From the NCBI GenBank assembly GCA_938074045.1, contig CALJGI010000040.1:1-49312 (forward strand): DNA of 49,312 bases, read 5' to 3'. This DNA is from an uncultured Halieaceae bacterium. GTDB lineage: Bacteria; Pseudomonadota; Gammaproteobacteria; Pseudomonadales; Halieaceae. Under the pieces are notes generated by a model. The model was not told where the DNA came from. It did not search any database and worked only from the letters and a program-made list of their open reading frames with translations. A program made the translations under genes and the position numbers. Of this stretch, positions 1-7,936 are shown one piece after another; positions within the stretch are counted from its first letter, which is position 1, and each line of letters begins with the position of its first letter.

Positions 1-468
1 GTCACAGATAGTGAAGGTGAGCAAACTATCAGGGGAGCTAGTATAACAATTGAAGACTTTACAACAGAGGAAGCATTTCAATACGTTCAAGCCAATCCGG
101 TTGAGTTTGATTTAGCAAATACGATTGATAGTGATGCTGCAATTGCCCAAGCTCAGATAGATGGTGTTGATGAAGGGAAGCAATATGTTCAAGACAATCC
201 TGCTGAGTTTGGTCTGTTCACCATAGAGAGCATGTTGCCTGATGCTGTGGAAGTAGGTGAGCTCAGTGACGCCTGGAACCTAATAGCCACCAGATCGGAA
301 ATAACTGATCTGAGTGTCTTTAATCAAGCCAAGGTCATATGGATCTACCAGGATGGACAATGGAAAGGATGGTCATCTAATGCTGGTACGTTGGCCAAGG
401 TCCAAGAGAGAGGGTATCAGGGAATTACAGTGATACCAGCAAATAGTGGTATCTGGGTTTCGAAATAG
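1..468 (+). CDS. 3' end of an unrecognised repeat-containing protein (5' end outside window)
   Basis: The frame is open from base 1 to the TAG at 466-468, giving 155 C-terminal residues; the first in-frame ATG (232) is internal and is not taken as a start. Two related units are visible, YVQANPVEFDL and YVQDNPAEFGL, about 35 residues apart, so the missing upstream part probably carries more copies. The last 65 residues form a separate Trp-rich segment (AWNLIATR, VIWIYQDGQWKGW, ending NSGIWVSK) like C-terminal modules of large secreted or surface proteins; this is an impression of the fold, not an identification. The fragment is acidic and has no transmembrane segment. The DNA is visibly AT-richer than the core genes to the right, which suggests accessory or acquired DNA. 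I do not assign a function. Confidence 0.75.
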   Translation, partial: VTDSEGEQTIRGASITIEDFTTEEAFQYVQANPVEFDLANTIDSDAAIAQAQIDGVDEGKQYVQDNPAEFGLFTIESMLPDAVEVGELSDAWNLIATRSEITDLSVFNQAKVIWIYQDGQWKGWSSNAGTLAKVQERGYQGITVIPANSGIWVSK

Positions 469-521
469 AAAGTACATTCTTCGGTCGCCTTCTTGGGTTC
501 TCTGATCAACACGGAAACAGC

Positions 522-818
522 TCATTCCATAAGATGCCTGTGTACTTTCATTGATTCAGCCTTTAGGCCAGCAAGCACCTTGGAGTTAGATAAACCTTCT
601 GAGCCATAGGACAGCATTTCACTGCTTATCCCCAACGTTGAGCCAGACCAGCCTGCTATGGCCGCACCAGCATTCGTATCAGCACCATTAGCTATACAAT
701 TAGCCCTGAAGGTATGCCTACCTAAGACAGTGCCAGGAAGCCTGTGGTTGCCTGTGGCTGTGTACCTAGTCAGATACAATGGTACCAAGTGACCTGAATC
801 ACAAGATATGTCGACCAA
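522..818 (-). pseudogene. possible remnant of an ADP-ribosylglycohydrolase (DraG-like) gene
   Basis: A minus-strand frame of about 100 codons has the stretch NGADTNAGAAIAGW, which resembles the metal-binding GGDTDTxAAIAG motif near the C terminus of ADP-ribosylglycohydrolases. Those proteins are usually 250-350 residues; here only the part around the motif and a short tail remain. An in-frame TGA lies about eight codons before the first possible start (a TTG at 816-818), and no Shine-Dalgarno sequence is visible. If the match is real this is a broken 3' fragment of a gene that removed ADP-ribose from proteins or nucleic acids. It may also be chance coding capacity. The rest of 469-936 contains only the tRNA terminator and nothing else I can support. 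Confidence 0.3.
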
Positions 819-891
819 GTTGGTAGAAAACTTACGCCACAGTCAATTTTCTGCAGCCGTACTGGATATTTATTAGGGGGTCTATTCGTGG

Positions 892-923
892 GTAGAAATA
901 GAAAAGGGCCTGGAAGGCCCTTT
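892..923 (-). terminator. intrinsic terminator after tRNA-Ser
   Basis: A perfect 9-bp stem (903-911 with 915-923, AAAGGGCCT/AGGCCCTTT) closes a 3-nt loop. Read on the minus strand it is followed by a T-rich run (TTTTCTATTTCT). It lies 14 bases beyond the CCA end of the tRNA-Ser gene and so ends that transcript. Confidence 0.8.
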
Positions 924-936
924 ATTATTGATGTAA

Positions 937-1027
937 TGGCGGAGGAGGAGAGATTCGAACTCTCGGTGGGCTATTAACCCACGACGGTTTTCAAGACCGT
1001 TGCATTCAACCGCTCTGCCACCCCTCC
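937..1027 (-). tRNA. tRNA-Ser (anticodon TGA)
   Basis: On the minus strand the 91-nt gene begins GGAGGGG and ends CTCCTCCGCCA, so the CCA is encoded. The acceptor stem pairs with one G-T wobble. The D-arm carries AGCGGTTGAA, the anticodon arm is ACGGT-CTTGAAA-ACCGT with TGA as anticodon, a long class II variable arm follows (GTGGG/CCCAC), and the T-arm is GAGAG-TTCGAAT-CTCTC. The arrangement is the same as E. coli serT. It decodes UCA and UCG codons. Its 3' end faces the AT-rich accessory fragment at 1-900, and its 5' end lies 60 bases from the rne stop codon. Confidence 0.96.
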
Positions 1028-1087
1028 GCAGCAGGCGAGGATTATACAGAGGATTTCCCACCGTACAAGCTCTCCTGTGATCTGTCC

Positions 1088-4000
1088 TCAGGCAACTGAG
1101 GCAGAGTCATCCTCCGCGCGCGCTCCACGTGGATCGTTGACTGCCCGGGGGCCTGGTTCACCGGTAGGCGCAACACTGGGAGCGGCCGTATCACTGAACA
1201 ACGTAAATTGTTCAGTCTTCACCTCAACTGTTTCTATTGCCCGTGGACTGATCCGCGGATCGTTCGCGGCGCGACCCTCCGGTCGGGCGACTGCCTCAAC
1301 CACCGGTTCACTCACTATTTCTTCCGCAACGGATTCTGCAGTAGCAGGTTCCTCAGCGGCTGCCTCGGCGACTTCAGCTTCAGCAGGCGCTGGTTCTTCA
1401 ACTGCAGGTTCTTCAGCGGCGGCCTCGCCGACTTCAGCTTCCGCAACGGGTTCTGCAGTAGCAGGTTCCTCAGCGGCTGCCTCGGCGACTTCAGCTTCAG
1501 CAGGCGCTGGGTCTTCAACTGCAGGTTCGAAAACCGGAGCTGCCTCAAAAGTGTTTGACTCGCTGTCGTCTTCCATTGCGCCGACAACTTCTTCGGCAAC
1601 ACTGGTTTGTTCAGGTGCAATTGTATCTTCAGCAGCGTTGGTTTCATCGGCGTTAGAGGTGTCTTCAGCAACAGTCTCCTCTGCTGAAACAGTTTCTTCT
1701 GTCACCGTCGGGCTTTCTTCGGTCAGCCGAGTTTCTACAGCTTCCACTACCACTGGCAGTTCAACTGCTTCTTCCACGGCTTCCCCCGGGGCGCTGTCTG
1801 GCGTAGATGTGACGGCTTCAGCCAGTGTGGGCTCCGCGACTGATGCTACAGACGCTTCTGCCGATGCCTCTATGGCAGGGGAGAGCTGTTCTGCTGCTAC
1901 CACTGTGTCAGTTTCAGATTTCTTGCCAGGTGCACGTAAATCATCCAGTGTTTTGGTAGAGTCGTCAGCGGCGATTTCACTCACCGTTTCTGCTAACTCT
2001 GGACGATTGCGTCGCCGACCCTGGCCACCGCGATTGCGCCGATTGTTTGGACGCTTACGCGGCTTTTCACCGGACTTTGCGCCGTCATCTGACTGGGCGC
2101 TGTCTGCCGTGGATACCGACTGTGCTTCGTCATTCTGCTGGCGATGGTCCTGTCGCGGTTTCTGGTCGCGGCGCTTCTTTTCACCGCTCTCGATGTCGCG
2201 GTTCTTGTTATCGCCATTAGCGTCGTCGCGATTTTTCTGGCCTTTATGCTGGCTGTCATTACGTTCCTCAGCACGCGGTCGCTGATTGTCGCGATTGCGG
2301 TTGCGGTTGCGATTACGTCCCTGGCTGTTTTTCTTGCCTTTGTTGTCGCGGTTACCATCCTTGCGCTGTTGCCCCTGACCTTTACTGGATTTTTTCTTTT
2401 CCGGTTCTTTCTCCACCGGTGTGGTTCCGAAGAGGGCACCGAAGAAACGTGTGAAAAATCCAGGCTGTTTCGCCACTACCTGCTTTTTGGGCTGACTCTT
2501 CTTTGTTTTGTCTTTGCTCGGTTCCTGCCTGGCCGCCGGGGCCGCAGCAGGAGTGGCTGCATGGGTCATAGCCTGCACAGCTGCCTGTTCCTGTACCGGT
2601 GATGGGGTTACCGCATCGTTGGTGAACTCGTCTACTTTGAGACTGGGAATGACCTCGAAACTTGTTTCACCGGTGTCCTCATCATCTGAGCGTAGGCGTG
2701 TGACTTCAAAGTGTGGAGTCTCCAAATTGCCATCCGGGATAACCAAAACACGCGCTTTGCTCAGCTGTTCGATTTCTGCCAAAGCAGCTCGCTTTTCATT
2801 GGAAAGAAAGGCTGATACATCTACCGGTACCCGTGCTCTTACTTCGGCAGTCTTGTCCTTGATCGCTTCTTCTTCCATCAGGCGGAGAATAGCGAGAGCC
2901 AGGGATTTGGTGTCGCGAATAGTGCCCTGACCCGTGCAGCGTGGGCAGACGATCGCAGAGGTTTCGCCCAGAGAAGGACGCAGGCGCTGTCGTGACATTT
3001 CCAACAGACCAAAACGTGATATGCGACCCACCTGAACCCTGGCGCGATCAATCTCAAGTGCGCGGCGCATACGATTTTCAACTTCGCGCTGATTGCGATT
3101 GGCCGACATGTCGATAAAGTCGATAACAATCAAGCCGCCGATATCGCGCAGTCGTAACTGGCGAGCGATTTCGTCCGCCGCCTCAAGGTTAGTGTTAAGT
3201 GCTGTCTCTTCGATATCACTGCCCTTGGTGGCGCGGGCAGAGTTAATGTCGATGGAGATCAGGGCTTCGGTCGGATCAATGACCACAGATCCACCGGAGG
3301 GAAGACGGACTTCCCGTTGGAAGGCGGTTTCAATCTGACTTTCCACCTGATACCGGTTAAACATGGGAATGGTGTCTTCGTACATTTTGACGCGCTGTGC
3401 GTACTGTGGCATGACCTGATTCACGAAGTCAGTGGCCTGGGCGAAGGCATCTTCGGAATCGAGCAGGACCTGATCGATGTCGTCCCGCAGATAATCCCGC
3501 ACCGCCCTGATGATGACGTTGCTTTCCTGCCAGAGCAGGTAGGGTGAGGGCTTTTCATCGCTGGCGCGCTGGATGGCGTCCCAGTAGCGGACCAGCAGGT
3601 CTAAATCGAGTTGCAATTCTTCGGATGAGCGGCCAACACCAGCGGTACGCACAATCACGCCCATGCCTTCTGGTATTTTCAATCCACTGAGCGCTTCTCT
3701 TAGTTCGGAACGGTCATCGCCTTCAATGCGCCGTGATATGCCGCCGGCGCGCGGGTTGTTTGGCATCAGCACCAGGTACCGTCCTGCCATACTGGCAAAG
3801 GTGGTTAGGGCTGCACCTTTATTGCCCCTTTCTTCCTTTTCGACCTGAACAATAACTTCTGTACCTTCGCGGACCAATTCCTTGATCTTCAGGCGCCCGA
3901 TATCGTCAGGTTTGTTGATAAAGTATTCACGGGCGATTTCCTTCAGGGGGAGAAAGCCGTGACGCTCAGAGCCAAAGTCGACAAAGGCAGCTTCCAGGCT

Positions 4001-4153
4001 TGGTTCAACCCGGGTTATTTTTCCTTTGTAGATATTGGCTTTTTTCTGCAGACGAGTGCGGTTTTCGATATCCAGATCATATAGACGCTGGCCGTCCACC
4101 ATGGCGACACGCAACTCTTCTGGTTGCGTGGCGTTGATTAGCATTTTCTTCAT
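1088..4153 (-). CDS. rne: ribonuclease E
   Basis: This is the 1021-residue endoribonuclease that starts bulk mRNA decay, matures 5S rRNA and tRNAs, and scaffolds the degradosome at the inner membrane. The N-terminal catalytic half is complete: an S1 RNA-binding domain (about 35-120), the 5'-sensor pocket with Arg169-Thr170, the DNase I-like catalytic site with Asp302 (in [10 protein letters not shown]) and Asp345, and the zinc link CPRC with Cys403 and Cys406. These numbers are one less than in E. coli. The C-terminal half is low complexity: an Arg/Lys/Asn/Gln-rich RNA-binding stretch, then an acidic Ala/Glu/Val/Pro region with near-identical repeats. Degradosome-partner sites cannot be identified by eye. 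The start ATG (4151-4153) opens [17 protein letters not shown], the family's usual N terminus. It stands alone in its transcript behind a leader of about 490 nt. Confidence 0.98.
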   Translation of the reverse strand: MKKMLINATQPEELRVAMVDGQRLYDLDIENRTRLQKKANIYKGKITRVEPSLEAAFVDFGSERHGFLPLKEIAREYFINKPDDIGRLKIKELVREGTEVIVQVEKEERGNKGAALTTFASMAGRYLVLMPNNPRAGGISRRIEGDDRSELREALSGLKIPEGMGVIVRTAGVGRSSEELQLDLDLLVRYWDAIQRASDEKPSPYLLWQESNVIIRAVRDYLRDDIDQVLLDSEDAFAQATDFVNQVMPQYAQRVKMYEDTIPMFNRYQVESQIETAFQREVRLPSGGSVVIDPTEALISIDINSARATKGSDIEETALNTNLEAADEIARQLRLRDIGGLIVIDFIDMSANRNQREVENRMRRALEIDRARVQVGRISRFGLLEMSRQRLRPSLGETSAIVCPRCTGQGTIRDTKSLALAILRLMEEEAIKDKTAEVRARVPVDVSAFLSNEKRAALAEIEQLSKARVLVIPDGNLETPHFEVTRLRSDDEDTGETSFEVIPSLKVDEFTNDAVTPSPVQEQAAVQAMTHAATPAAAPAARQEPSKDKTKKSQPKKQVVAKQPGFFTRFFGALFGTTPVEKEPEKKKSSKGQGQQRKDGNRDNKGKKNSQGRNRNRNRNRDNQRPRAEERNDSQHKGQKNRDDANGDNKNRDIESGEKKRRDQKPRQDHRQQNDEAQSVSTADSAQSDDGAKSGEKPRKRPNNRRNRGGQGRRRNRPELAETVSEIAADDSTKTLDDLRAPGKKSETDTVVAAEQLSPAIEASAEASVASVAEPTLAEAVTSTPDSAPGEAVEEAVELPVVVEAVETRLTEESPTVTEETVSAEETVAEDTSNADETNAAEDTIAPEQTSVAEEVVGAMEDDSESNTFEAAPVFEPAVEDPAPAEAEVAEAAAEEPATAEPVAEAEVGEAAAEEPAVEEPAPAEAEVAEAAAEEPATAESVAEEIVSEPVVEAVARPEGRAANDPRISPRAIETVEVKTEQFTLFSDTAAPSVAPTGEPGPRAVNDPRGARAEDDSASVA
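1324..1528 (-). repeat. 117-bp tandem repeat in the rne tail
   Basis: Bases 1324-1411 recur at 1441-1528 with two mismatches in 88 positions. The period is 117 bp, exactly 39 codons, so the reading frame is kept. A partial third unit (from about 1411) lies between the two. In protein the unit is an acidic stretch of the type [21 protein letters not shown]. The near identity at DNA level points to recent duplication by slippage or unequal recombination, so length may vary between strains. Confidence 0.85.
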
Positions 4154-4644
4154 AGTACCACTTAGCCTTGTATGTTGGCGCAGGCCGCTGCGGTACCGTC
4201 AAATCTCGGCGGTGTCACACAAGTCCTGGGACCTGTGCCTTACTACTCTGCGAGGGAAACATATGCCGCGCAGATATTTGAGTTCGTCTGCCGCCAGGCA
4301 GCGAATCTCGGGGACGAGTATCGTCTCTACCCCCGATTACCGTTCTGACCGGTGACTTTCACCGCTCAGTTAATTCAACTGTCCACTGTGATAGCGTCGC
4401 TATCACTGATCGAATCCTGATCCTCGCTCAGAGGAGGGGGACTGTTGTCCCCGGGATCGATCGTGTTAATCTGAACTCCGATTCGACGGTCCGCGACTTT
4501 CGGTCGCGCCGTGCTTTCATTGCAACCCCTGAGATATATGTAGGGTGCTCGTTTTTCACGCTGCTGCGCTCACTCCGTGTCGCTTGTGTTGACGGGTTTC
4601 TGGGTCGCGCCGATATTAATGGGCCGAGCCGAGAGCGTTGCAGA
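4154..4644 (-). promoter_or_regulatory. long structured 5' leader of rne
   Basis: There are 543 bases between the rne and rluC start codons, and most of this would be rne leader (about 490 nt from the promoter at 4651-4679). Four perfect hairpins follow one another: 4492-4497/4503-4508 (CGCGAC/GTCGCG), 4437-4442/4447-4452 (GGGGAC/GTCCCC), 4421-4425/4431-4435 (TCCTC/GAGGA) and 4388-4395/4399-4406 (GTGATAGC/GCTATCAC). In E. coli the 361-nt rne leader carries hairpins through which RNase E destabilises its own mRNA; autoregulation here is an inference from the same position, length and structure. No protein-coding frame in the leader looks real. Confidence 0.6.
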
Positions 4645-4650
4645 CGCAGC

Positions 4651-4679
4651 ACTATACCAGTAATTCATAATCCTCACAA
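4651..4679 (-). promoter_or_regulatory. rne promoter (sigma-70 type, extended -10)
   Basis: On the minus strand TTGTGA (4674-4679) and TATAGT (4651-4656) are 17 bases apart, and the -10 box is preceded by TGG, an extended -10 element. The start point would be near 4644. The promoter lies only about 20 bases upstream of the divergent rluC start codon, so the rluC promoter must overlap it or lie in the rne leader. Confidence 0.6.
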
Positions 4680-4696
4680 ATTCAATGATTTAAGCG

Positions 4697-5656
4697 ATGG
4701 TGACAGGCATAAAAAAGAGCGAAGTTCGCCTCCTTGAGGTCGAGCAGGACCTGGCCGGACAGCGTCTGGACAACTATCTGCAACGGGAGTTGAAGGGTTT
4801 GCCCCGGACTCGGATCTACCGGCTGTTGCGGACCGGCGAAATTCGGGTGAACAAAGGGCGGGTAAAACCGGACTACCGGGTGCAGGGTGGTGATGTCATT
4901 CGTATTCCTCCTATGCAGTTACCCGACAACGAACCGCCGATTGCTGCCGTGGGCGGCGTTGGCCCTGGTATACTCAGGGAATTGTCTGCCAGGATTTTGT
5001 ATGAGAGTGATGACGTCATCGTCGTTAACAAGCCCGCCGGTCTGGCTGTCCATGGCGGTAGCGGGGTCAGTTTTGGTCTGATTGAAGCCATACGACAGCT
5101 GCGCCCAGATGAGCGCCGGCTGGAGCTGGTGCATCGGCTGGACCGGGAGACATCCGGGTGCATTCTGATATCGCGCCGGCGCGCCGCTCTGCGGGACCTG
5201 CATCGTCAGTTTCGTGATCATCAGATACGAAAGGTTTATCAGGCCCTGGTGCATGGTTGTTGGCCCGGGAAGGGAAGCACAGTACGAGCGCCTCTGCGTC
5301 GCAGTTCCAATGCGAAGGGCGATCGACTGGTTCGCGTCCAGGAGGGTGGACAGGCTTCTGAAACACGCTTTACGGTGTTGCAGCGATTCGAGGCCGCCAC
5401 CCTGATGCAGGCGGAGCCTGTGACCGGGCGCACCCATCAGATCAGAGTACATGCGCTGCATGAGGGATTTCCCCTGTTCGGTGATGATCGCTACGGGGAT
5501 CGTGGGCAAAATGCCATAGACAAACGGCGAGGACTAAAACGTTTGTTCCTGCATGCACATTCCCTGCGTTTCACAGATCGACAGGAGCAAGTGATTTCTG
5601 TAACCGCTCCGCTAGATAATAACTTGATAAATTTTCTAGATATAGTCAATAAATAG
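4697..5656 (+). CDS. rluC: 23S rRNA pseudouridine synthase RluC
   Basis: This 319-residue protein is of the RluA/RluC family that converts uridines to pseudouridine in 23S rRNA (positions 955, 2504 and 2580 in E. coli). An S4 RNA-binding domain occupies about residues 15-75 (GQRLDNYLQRELKGLPRTRI, IRVNKGRVKPDYRVQGGD). The catalytic loop is HRLDRETSG, residues 146-154, with Asp149 as the nucleophile. NKPAGLAVHGG and TGRTHQIRVH are further family motifs. It is divergent from rne, the usual arrangement in gammaproteobacteria, and its TAG is directly followed by the ATG of the HAD gene, so the two are probably translated together. The last 20 codons are AT-rich compared with the rest. Length and N terminus fit the family; the ribosome-binding site before ATG 4697 is weak. 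Confidence 0.95.
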   Translation: MVTGIKKSEVRLLEVEQDLAGQRLDNYLQRELKGLPRTRIYRLLRTGEIRVNKGRVKPDYRVQGGDVIRIPPMQLPDNEPPIAAVGGVGPGILRELSARILYESDDVIVVNKPAGLAVHGGSGVSFGLIEAIRQLRPDERRLELVHRLDRETSGCILISRRRAALRDLHRQFRDHQIRKVYQALVHGCWPGKGSTVRAPLRRSSNAKGDRLVRVQEGGQASETRFTVLQRFEAATLMQAEPVTGRTHQIRVHALHEGFPLFGDDRYGDRGQNAIDKRRGLKRLFLHAHSLRFTDRQEQVISVTAPLDNNLINFLDIVNK

Positions 5657-6310
5657 ATGATAAAAAAAGAATTTATAATATTTGATTGGGATGGAACCTT
5701 GTGCAATTCACTACCGGGTATTGTGCGGGCCATGCAGGCAGCCAGCGTTCAATCCCAACTACCGATGCCCTCGGATAGTGAGGTTTATGGCATTGTCGGT
5801 CTGGGCTTGCATGAAGCGGCCACGCACCTGTTCCCTCACATCGATCAGGAAACTGCAAACCAACTGGTGGAACACTACCGTGTTGCTTATCGCGGGCTGG
5901 ACGACGCCCACATCCGGCTTTTCCCCGGGGTCATGGATACGCTGGAGAATTTGCGGGCTCAGGGACACACCCTTGCCGTGGCGACGGGTAAGAGTAGGGC
6001 TGGACTGGACCGGGTGTGGGAGGTACTGGGTATGACATCATTCTTTGATGCCAGTCGCTGCAACGATGAGGCACGCTCCAAACCAGCGCCGGATATGGTG
6101 CTGCAACTGATGCAGGAGCGGGATTTTGAGGCGGAGCAGAGTCTGGTGGTGGGGGACTCAGTACATGACTTGGGTATGGCCCGGGCAGCGGGTGTTGCAG
6201 GTATAGGGGTCAGTTACGGTGCCAATAGTGCCGCTGAACTTAGCAAATACCAGCCGGTTGCCATTATCGACAGTATTGGAGATTTGCCTGGAGCTTCTTC
6301 CCGTTTGTAG
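5657..6310 (+). CDS. HAD-superfamily hydrolase (phosphoglycolate-phosphatase type)
   Basis: This is a 217-residue soluble phosphatase with all HAD motifs: FDWDGTLCNS with Asp10 nucleophile and Asp12 acid/base, AVATGKS as motif II, the lysine of SKPAPDM as motif III, and VVGDSVHDLGMARAAG as the Mg-binding motif IV. A helical cap domain lies between motifs I and II (subfamily IA). Genes of this type regularly follow rluC in gammaproteobacteria. The substrate is not known; phosphoglycolate or a damaged sugar phosphate or nucleotide is possible. There is no gap after the rluC stop and no Shine-Dalgarno sequence, so expression likely depends on coupling to rluC. sppA, which often follows in related genomes, is absent; a minus-strand yceF lies there instead. 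Confidence 0.9.
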   Translation: MIKKEFIIFDWDGTLCNSLPGIVRAMQAASVQSQLPMPSDSEVYGIVGLGLHEAATHLFPHIDQETANQLVEHYRVAYRGLDDAHIRLFPGVMDTLENLRAQGHTLAVATGKSRAGLDRVWEVLGMTSFFDASRCNDEARSKPAPDMVLQLMQERDFEAEQSLVVGDSVHDLGMARAAGVAGIGVSYGANSAAELSKYQPVAIIDSIGDLPGASSRL

Positions 6311-6318
6311 TGAGCGCC

Positions 6319-6912
6319 TCAAAGCACCGGCACATCGAGTTCCGACAGATAATCAATTAGCAGCATAAGGGGCAAACCTATCAGGGCATTGGGGTCGCGA
6401 CCCCGCCATTCCTGAAACAGGGCAACACCCAGGCCCTCTGACTTAAAACTCCCGGCGCAGTCATAGGGCTGTTCCTGCTGCAAGTATCCCTCAATGCTGG
6501 CAGTGCTCAGCTCTCTGAAATGGACGTCGAAGTGCTCGACACCACTGCACCGCCGGCCATTATGTGTGTCTATGACACACAACCCGGTCGAAAAGCGCAC
6601 CCACTGTCCGCTGCATTTCTGCAATTGTTTCAGCGCATTGTCGTGAGATCCAGGTTTGCCCATTACTTCGTTAGCCAGGGTAGCTACCTGATCGCTGCCG
6701 ATAACGATGGCGCAGCTTTCATTCACGGCGACCGCCTCGGCCTTCGCTACGGCGAGTCTGCCCGCCAGCTGGGCGGGAGATTCTTCCTCCAGTGCGCGTT
6801 CGTTCACGCCTGGAGGCACCACCGAAACCTCCCGGCCAAAACGAGATAGCAAGGCGGCCCGGTAGCGGGAGGAGGATGCGAGCACCCACTGTCGTTGATC
6901 ATAATCTCGCAT
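6319..6912 (-). CDS. yceF: Maf/YceF-type nucleotide pyrophosphatase (7-methyl-GTP)
   Basis: The protein belongs to the Maf family and follows the YceF branch closely: LASSSRYRAALLSRFG at the N terminus, IGSDQVATLANEVMGKPG, YTGL-type FSTGL, FDVHFRELS, CAGSFKSEGLG and GRDPNALIGLPL. E. coli YceF hydrolyses 7-methyl-GTP to the monophosphate and is thought to clear modified nucleotides. I start at ATG 6910-6912 (MRDYDQRQWVLAS), which matches the family length (197 residues) and has AGGA upstream; an in-frame ATG 12 codons earlier (6946-6948) has no ribosome-binding site. It runs against its neighbours, convergent with the HAD gene (stops 8 bases apart) and divergent from yceD. Confidence 0.93.
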   Translation of the reverse strand: MRDYDQRQWVLASSSRYRAALLSRFGREVSVVPPGVNERALEEESPAQLAGRLAVAKAEAVAVNESCAIVIGSDQVATLANEVMGKPGSHDNALKQLQKCSGQWVRFSTGLCVIDTHNGRRCSGVEHFDVHFRELSTASIEGYLQQEQPYDCAGSFKSEGLGVALFQEWRGRDPNALIGLPLMLLIDYLSELDVPVL

Positions 6913-6965
6913 GGAACATATTATCCTGCTGTGTATTCTGAAGCTCATGTATTCTAAAGATTTTT

Positions 6966-6994
6966 TTGACAGTGGACGATCCGGTCCCTATGAT
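6966..6994 (+). promoter_or_regulatory. yceD-rpmF promoter (near-consensus sigma-70)
   Basis: TTGACA at 6966-6971, exactly the consensus, and TATGAT at 6989-6994, one base off, are separated by 17 bases. The expected start point is about 7001-7002, only one or two bases before the yceD ATG at 7003. The mRNA would then be leaderless or nearly so. Confidence 0.75.
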
Positions 6995-7002
6995 GCGCGC
7001 CT

Positions 7003-7524
7003 ATGCTGACTGAGCCCCTCCCGTCGAAGCTTGAATTGCGGAAATTGGCACTCCGTGGAGCGGATGTTGAGGGCGCTGTTGCCGTCACCGATTTGTCGCG
7101 CCTGCAGAGTCTTTTGGCGACTTCAGAGGGCTATATAGATGCCCACTGTAAACTGTATCGGGATGAGGAAGATAGGTATCTGATCTCAGTAGCGGTGAAA
7201 GCTGAGCTGGTTGTCAGTTGCCAGCGTTGCCTGGAGCCAATCAGAATCAGCGTTGTTACAGACAGTACGCTTTGCATGATTGCGGGCGAGGAACAGATGG
7301 GCTCCCTGCCTGAATCGCTGGAGCCACTGATCCTGGAAGATGGAACCGCCGACCTTAGGTCAGTGGTTGAAGACGAATTGTTATTGGGTCTGCCCATAGT
7401 CAGCTATCACGATAGCGGGCCTTGCGCGGATCTGGTGGAAAAATATTATACGGCTGCAGAGCCCGATGAACTAGAGTCCCAGCCAAACCCGTTCGCGGTG
7501 TTGGAGCAGCTCAAGAACGATTAG
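7003..7524 (+). CDS. yceD: YceD/DUF177 protein, 23S rRNA accumulation factor
   Basis: This 173-residue protein has the DUF177 signature: CQRCLEPI at residues 74-81, [18 protein letters not shown], and the C-terminal [10 protein letters not shown]. In enteric bacteria and plants the family is needed for normal 23S rRNA levels; how it acts is unknown. It is followed by rpmF after 13 bases, as in nearly all bacteria, which ties it to the large ribosomal subunit. The ATG at 7003 is required to match the conserved N terminus ([15 protein letters not shown]), yet it has no Shine-Dalgarno sequence and begins at the predicted transcription start, so translation is probably leaderless. Confidence 0.93.
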   Translation: MLTEPLPSKLELRKLALRGADVEGAVAVTDLSRLQSLLATSEGYIDAHCKLYRDEEDRYLISVAVKAELVVSCQRCLEPIRISVVTDSTLCMIAGEEQMGSLPESLEPLILEDGTADLRSVVEDELLLGLPIVSYHDSGPCADLVEKYYTAAEPDELESQPNPFAVLEQLKND

Positions 7525-7537
7525 CAGGAGAAATATC

Positions 7538-7720
7538 ATGGCAGTACAGAAGAGTAAAAAAACCCGTTCACGTCGCGGCATGCGTCGTTCACACGATTCA
7601 CTGGGCCGCTCCACCTTGTCTGTTGATCAGACCACGGGTGAGACTCATCGCCGTCACCACGTATCAGCCGATGGCTTTTATCGCGGCAACAAGGTTGTCG
7701 ACAACCACGACGACGATTGA
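7538..7720 (+). CDS. rpmF: 50S ribosomal protein L32
   Basis: A 60-residue basic protein beginning [20 protein letters not shown], typical of gammaproteobacterial L32, with the conserved [19 protein letters not shown]. No CxxC zinc knuckle is present, so this is the zinc-independent (C-minus) form, as in E. coli. An AGGAGA ribosome-binding site lies 8 bases before the ATG. It is co-transcribed with yceD. The following gene is fabD and not plsX, which is unusual. Confidence 0.97.
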   Translation: MAVQKSKKTRSRRGMRRSHDSLGRSTLSVDQTTGETHRRHHVSADGFYRGNKVVDNHDDD

Positions 7721-7936
7721 GAACGCTGACGCACCGGTTTTCGGTGCGAAATACACCCACCGCGGTACACGCAGTGGGTTGTAACTGCGGAGCCGTAACA
7801 ACAGACTTCACCGCCCCATTGGCACTCATTCGAGTAGCTGCGTTACCATCAAACCAGTCAAAGGGACACGTTTTGGTCGGCGTGCACCATCTTATCTGAA
7901 TCAAAGCGGATGGCGTAGGTAGATTGAGGAGCAGAC
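7721..7936 (+). other. intergenic region rpmF-fabD where plsX would be expected
   Basis: The 216 bases hold no gene. Two inverted repeats are visible: GCACCG/CGGTGC (7731-7736 with 7742-7747) and ACCCAC/GTGGGT (7755-7760 with 7774-7779). Neither is followed by a T run, so neither is a convincing terminator. No remnant of plsX or fabH is recognisable. Confidence 0.6.

Noticed and set aside
1077..2285. 402-codon plus-strand frame opposite the rne tail, Ser/Ala/Thr-rich
   Set aside because: It is the complement of the Glu/Ala repeat and Arg-rich coding of rne; its composition mirrors that bias and it has no domain or ribosome-binding site.
4428..4652. 74-codon minus-strand frame in the rne leader
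   Set aside because: Arg/Ser-rich without motif or ribosome-binding site, and it spans several perfect RNA hairpins, so a structured leader explains it better.
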